The translations under genes were made by a program, and so were the position numbers. A DNA stretch of 8,523 nt from JANLQX01 sp043775075 (GTDB taxonomy: Bacteria > Actinomycetota > Acidimicrobiia > Acidimicrobiales > JANYDT01): assembly GCA_043775075.1 (NCBI GenBank), contig JAYVSS010000167.1:1-8523 (forward strand). The letters are read 5' to 3'. Under the pieces are notes generated by a model. The model was not told where the DNA came from. It worked only from the letters and a program-made list of their open reading frames with translations, and did no database searches. How positions within the stretch are numbered: the stretch's first letter is position 1; every line of letters begins with the position of its first letter. Positions 5,964 to 8,523 of the stretch are shown here, piece by piece.

Positions 5964-6998
5964 ATGGACACAGTGTCGGCAACCGACGTTGCTGCGGCGT
6001 TCGGCACTCGAACCGGCCCGGTGGCGCGAGTGCAACATTGGCTGCATCGGTATCCCACGCTCAGCCCGGCTTTCGTCTTGCTCATGGCATCGGTGGTCTT
6101 TTCGGTCTTTGGCAACGGCCGTTTTCAACGGCCCGAGACCATAGGAATCATTTTCCAGCAGACCGCAGTGCTTGCCGCGCTGGCTATCGGACAAACCCTG
6201 ATCGTGTTGACAGCTGGCGTGGACCTAGCTGTGGGAACGGGCATGCTCCTTACTCACCTTGTGGTCGCCAAGCTGGCCGCAGAGCAGGGCTTGAGTCCGG
6301 CGCTGGCCCTCCTCATCGGCGCCATTGTCGGTATCGCTCTCGGCGCCGTTCACGGAGGATTGGTGACCAAAATCGGGCTCCCTCCGTTCATCGTCACCCT
6401 TGGTACGTTTTACGTCTTCCAATCGATGGGCCTGGTGTATAGCAAGGCGCGGACGATTTCGAAGAATGAATTGGGTGGGGAGAATTCTCTTTTGCTGTGG
6501 ACCGGTAGGAAAATCTCAATTGGCTCGATGCGGATTACCGTAGGCGTGCTGTTGGTGTTGGCGATGTACGTTGTCTTCGCGTATGTGCTGTCCAATACTG
6601 CGTGGGGGTCGCACGTTTATTCGACCGGCGATGATCGAGAGGCGGCCCGTCTCGCCGGTATCAATGTCAATCGCGTTTTAGTAAGCGTCTATATGGTTGC
6701 AGGCTTTCTCTATGCCGTCGGCGGCTGGGTCCAGCTTGGACGGTCGCTGTCGGCCAGCAGCAATGCGGCCACCGACGTCAATCTGGAGACGATCACGGCC
6801 GTAGTTATTGGCGGAACAAGCTTATTTGGTGGTCGAGGCCGTCTTTCTGGAACGCTGGTGGGAGCGCTCGTTGTCACCGTTTTTCGCATCGGTCTCTCGC
6901 TTGCCGGGGTGAGTCCTTACTGGCAAAACTTTGCTATCGGGTCGCTCATCATCGTGGCCGTTGGTCTTGATCAGTGGATTCGAAAGGTTGCCAAGTGA
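5964..6998 (+). CDS. frcC: Fructose-type sugar ABC transporter, permease
   Basis: A 344-residue inner-membrane permease of the RbsC/FrcC (BPD_transp_2) family that forms the sugar channel, probably as a homodimer. Many hydrophobic segments are visible, starting near residues 33-51 and 62-84. Family motifs are LTAGVDLAVGTGM (82-94, like GIDLSVG of RbsC), KIGLPPFIVTLGT (136-148), the cytoplasmic coupling loop YSTGDDREAARLAGINV (219-235), and AVVIGGTSLFGGRGRLSG (279-296). ATG 5964 is chosen because GAGGGG (5951-5956) lies 7 nt upstream; an in-frame upstream ATG at 5889 would sit inside the hairpin. The gene follows frcB after 146 bp and overlaps frcA by 4 bp. Parts of the gene (about 6430-6700) use more A/T-ending codons than frcB. 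Assignment to the Frc subgroup rests mainly on its partners. Confidence 0.92.
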   Translation: MDTVSATDVAAAFGTRTGPVARVQHWLHRYPTLSPAFVLLMASVVFSVFGNGRFQRPETIGIIFQQTAVLAALAIGQTLIVLTAGVDLAVGTGMLLTHLVVAKLAAEQGLSPALALLIGAIVGIALGAVHGGLVTKIGLPPFIVTLGTFYVFQSMGLVYSKARTISKNELGGENSLLLWTGRKISIGSMRITVGVLLVLAMYVVFAYVLSNTAWGSHVYSTGDDREAARLAGINVNRVLVSVYMVAGFLYAVGGWVQLGRSLSASSNAATDVNLETITAVVIGGTSLFGGRGRLSGTLVGALVVTVFRIGLSLAGVSPYWQNFAIGSLIIVAVGLDQWIRKVAK

Positions 6999-7768
6999 GC
7001 ACGGTTGAGACTCGTGTACCGATCCTTTCAGCAACAGGACTAGTGAAGCGATTTGGTCGTGTTACGGCATTAAATGGCTCAGATTTTGAACTGTATCCTG
7101 GAGAAATTCTAGCCGTAATCGGTGACAACGGGGCGGGAAAGTCCTCGCTGATCAAGTGCCTTTCTGGCGCCATGGTGCCCGACGAAGGCGAAATTCTCCT
7201 CGACGGCCGGCGGGTCAATTTTCGGCGGCCACAAGAAGCTCGGGCCGCCGGCATCGAGACGGTCTACCAAACACTGGCCGTTGCTCCAGCGCTCGACATC
7301 GCCACCAATGTATTTCTGGGCCGCGAGCGTCGACGACGCGGTCCGCTCGGTTCGGTTCTGCGGATGCTCGACAAGCCAGGTATGCGCCGTGACGCCAAAG
7401 CCGCTTTGGATGATCTCGGCATCGGCACGCTTCAGGACATTACGCAGGCGGTGGAAACGCTCTCTGGCGGGCAGCGCCAAGCCGTGGCCGTTGCCCGGGC
7501 GGCGGCGTTCGGTTCGAAGCTCGTCATTCTCGATGAGCCGACCGCTGCGCTCGGAGTCAAGGAGAGCGGCCAGGTCCTCCGGATGATTCGTGATCTGCGG
7601 GATAAGGGTTTGCCGATCATTTTGATCAGCCACAACATGCCCCACGTGTTCGAGGTGGCCAATCGGATTCATATCCAGCGGCTCGGCCAGCGCGTTGCTG
7701 TCGTGGACCCGAAGACCATTTCGATGTCTGATGCCGTGGCCATCATGACTGGAGCAAAGACCGTCTGA
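6995..7768 (+). CDS. frcA: Fructose-type sugar ABC transporter, ATP-binding protein (single domain)
   Basis: A 257-residue cytoplasmic ABC ATPase that powers the FrcC channel. Walker A GDNGAGKS (43-50), Q-loop Gln92, signature LSGGQ (156-160), Walker B LVILDE (176-181) and the switch His213 in LISHNMPHVFEVA are all intact. It has one nucleotide-binding domain, unlike the ~500-residue two-domain RbsA/XylG type, and sequence marks such as FELYPGEILAVIGDNGAGKS (31-50), AFGSKLVILDEPTAALGVKE (171-190) and SDAVAIMTGAK fit FrcA as I recall it. GTG 6995 is preferred: it overlaps the frcC TGA (GTGA) and has GAAAGG (6982-6987) 7 nt upstream; another in-frame GTG at 6974 would overlap frcC by 25 bp. The overlap implies coupled translation with frcC. 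The first 100 bp are richer in A/T-ending codons. No kinase gene follows. Confidence 0.94.
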   Translation: MSTVETRVPILSATGLVKRFGRVTALNGSDFELYPGEILAVIGDNGAGKSSLIKCLSGAMVPDEGEILLDGRRVNFRRPQEARAAGIETVYQTLAVAPALDIATNVFLGRERRRRGPLGSVLRMLDKPGMRRDAKAALDDLGIGTLQDITQAVETLSGGQRQAVAVARAAAFGSKLVILDEPTAALGVKESGQVLRMIRDLRDKGLPIILISHNMPHVFEVANRIHIQRLGQRVAVVDPKTISMSDAVAIMTGAKTV

Positions 7769-7813
7769 CGCCATGCCCAGAGTCGGTAGTGGGGTAGCCC
7801 CTTCTGTATGGCG
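7769..7813 (+). other. Possible weak terminator or 3' structure after frcA
   Basis: Directly after the frcA stop, CGCCAT (7769-7774) is complementary to ATGGCG (7808-7813), and inside lies GGGG-TAG-CCCC (7791-7801) followed by TTCTGT. Either could end the frc transcript, but both stems are short and the T-tract is poor. Confidence 0.3.
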
Positions 7814-7948
7814 AGCAGAGGCAATCGCGTGTACGACGCCGTTCGTTCTTTGAGAAATTCCATCGATGGGTTGGAAGGCTCGACGGAACAGTTGCGAGCA
7901 GAATTGGCGAGCGTCGAACGTGTCGCCCGGCGGGCGAGGAACGGGCTT

Positions 7949-8069
7949 TCAGTCGTGGCGGCGGATCATGGCGAGGTTGATGCCGAGGCCGACGATGGCG
8001 ATTCCGCCGATGCCCGAGAGCGTGGACATGCGCTTCGGAGAGCGGGCGAGATCACCGCCTGGGCGATGG
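7949..8069 (-). pseudogene. Possible remnant of a small membrane-protein gene
   Basis: On the minus strand, 8029 to 7949 encodes MSTLSGIGGIAIVGLGINLA plus MIRRHD and a stop, a Gly-rich membrane-type helix. Just upstream, one frame over, AVISPALRS can be read. Joined by a one-base change, the two resemble the C-terminal part of DUF554-type membrane proteins as I recall them (pattern: P-x-L, then M-S, GG-hydrophobic, G-hydrophobic-N-L). It is truncated upstream by the EamA gene and lacks the last residues of that family. It has no ribosome-binding site. Treat as a weak suggestion; it could be chance. Confidence 0.2.
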
Positions 8070-8523
8070 CTAGATGGCGATGAGGGCCAGAGCAATCGCG
8101 GCAACGGCGAAGCCAACGAGCTGAGTCCGCGTGATTGCCTGGCGATCGATGAATCGGGCGAGCACGACGGTGCTCGCCGGATACAGGGAAATGAGAACAC
8201 CGGCGATGGCCACGCTCCCCGCCTGGGCGGCGAACGTGGCGAACACGTTCGCCGCCATGTCGCCGAGCCCGGCGACGAGCGAGAGCCTGACAGCGATCCT
8301 CGGCACGATCGGTGACGTTCGTTGGGACCGGGCCACAGCCATGGCGAACAGCACACCAACCGGCTTGGCCGTGACCAGGGGCCACACACCAACGTGGTCG
8401 CCGGCGCGATCGAGTGCAACGACAAACAACCCGAAGAACGTGCCGGCGATAAACGAAGTCGCCAGAACGGCGGGAGCGGGTCGCCCGTGCCCCATCTGAG
8501 CGTCGATGGATGTGTCCCCGCCT
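8070..8523 (-). CDS. EamA/DMT-family transporter (C-terminal half, 5' truncated)
   Basis: The frame stays open to the right edge, so 150 C-terminal residues are visible. They match the second EamA domain of a ten-helix drug/metabolite transporter: five hydrophobic segments near residues 18-37, 46-64, 78-99, 103-122 and 134-150. The characteristic SLYPASTVVLARF (112-124) and a final QLVGFAVAAIALALI helix (134-148) are present. An ATG at 8495 could be taken as the start, but a half-size protein is less likely than a full-length one whose first EamA domain lies beyond 8523. EamA proteins export or import small metabolites such as amino acids or nucleosides; the substrate cannot be read from this part. 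It is convergent with frcA and probably independent of it. Confidence 0.85.
   Translation of the reverse strand, partial: GGDTSIDAQMGHGRPAPAVLATSFIAGTFFGLFVVALDRAGDHVGVWPLVTAKPVGVLFAMAVARSQRTSPIVPRIAVRLSLVAGLGDMAANVFATFAAQAGSVAIAGVLISLYPASTVVLARFIDRQAITRTQLVGFAVAAIALALIAI

Larger units (their letters stand above)
7769..8069. other. 300-bp intergenic stretch without a convincing gene
   Basis: The gap lies between the convergent frcA and EamA-family genes. A plus-strand frame (7808-8083, 91 codons) exists but lacks a ribosome-binding site and any family resemblance, and its end overlaps the EamA gene. The minus strand holds a short hydrophobic, Gly-rich peptide at 7949-8029, described separately. 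No RNA gene or clear promoter was seen. Confidence 0.5.

Noticed and set aside
4858..5982. Long open frame on the minus strand opposite frcB (374 codons)
   Set aside because: It is antisense to a clearly coding gene with strong G/C-ending codon bias, which creates long false frames; its translation has no recognisable domain.
7808..8083. 91-codon plus-strand frame after frcA
   Set aside because: There is no ribosome-binding site, no family resemblance, low-complexity Ala/Arg/Asp composition at its end, and overlap with the EamA gene; kept only as a remark on the intergenic stretch.
8131..8499. Plus-strand frame opposite the EamA gene
   Set aside because: The minus strand carries a coherent second EamA domain with five membrane helices; the plus frame is its antisense shadow.

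Overview
The window is a GC-rich bacterial chromosome segment with tight gene packing, GTG and TTG starts, and lipoproteins or secreted proteins carrying Ala/Thr-rich linkers built on 'DTTA' and 'ETTA' units. That linker style is common in Actinobacteria, and I would guess an Acidimicrobiia-type organism. This is inferred from style; there is no rRNA or marker gene here to confirm it.

Left part (1-1810): the 3' end of a SelO/YdiU protein AMPylase gene, then dapB (4-hydroxy-tetrahydrodipicolinate reductase, lysine/diaminopimelate pathway). dapB ends in a clean intrinsic terminator that overlaps its own stop codon. Middle-left (1804-3422): two divergent envelope genes of uncertain function, one a divergent DedA/VTT-like membrane protein and the other a membrane-anchored or secreted protein with a Thr/Pro/Ala-rich stalk and an FG-GAP/VCBS-like domain.

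Centre and right (3430-7768): a sugar-uptake locus. A LacI-family repressor gene is divergent from frcB-frcC-frcA, an ABC importer of the fructose (Frc) type: lipoprotein binding protein, permease and single-domain ATPase. The control region between repressor and importer is compact. Two perfect palindromes with AACGTT cores overlap face-to-face promoters, one of them covers the repressor's TTG start codon, and a third inverted repeat lies in the importer's leader. Between frcB and frcC are two RNA hairpins, one with a perfect 12-bp GC-rich stem, which would be expected to make frcB far more abundant than frcCA. The picture is sugar-inducible, self-regulated uptake: the repressor probably binds the imported sugar or a derivative, releases both operators and allows import. 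No sugar kinase or other catabolic gene is adjacent.

Right edge (7769-8523): about 300 bp without a convincing gene, possibly holding a short degraded membrane-protein remnant, followed by the C-terminal half of an EamA/DMT-family transporter on the minus strand that runs off the window.

I see no CRISPR array, insertion sequence, phage gene, tRNA or rRNA, and no clearly new multi-gene system. The points most worth a second look are the control region at 4506-4571, the frcB/frcC hairpins, and the odd 7949-8069 segment.
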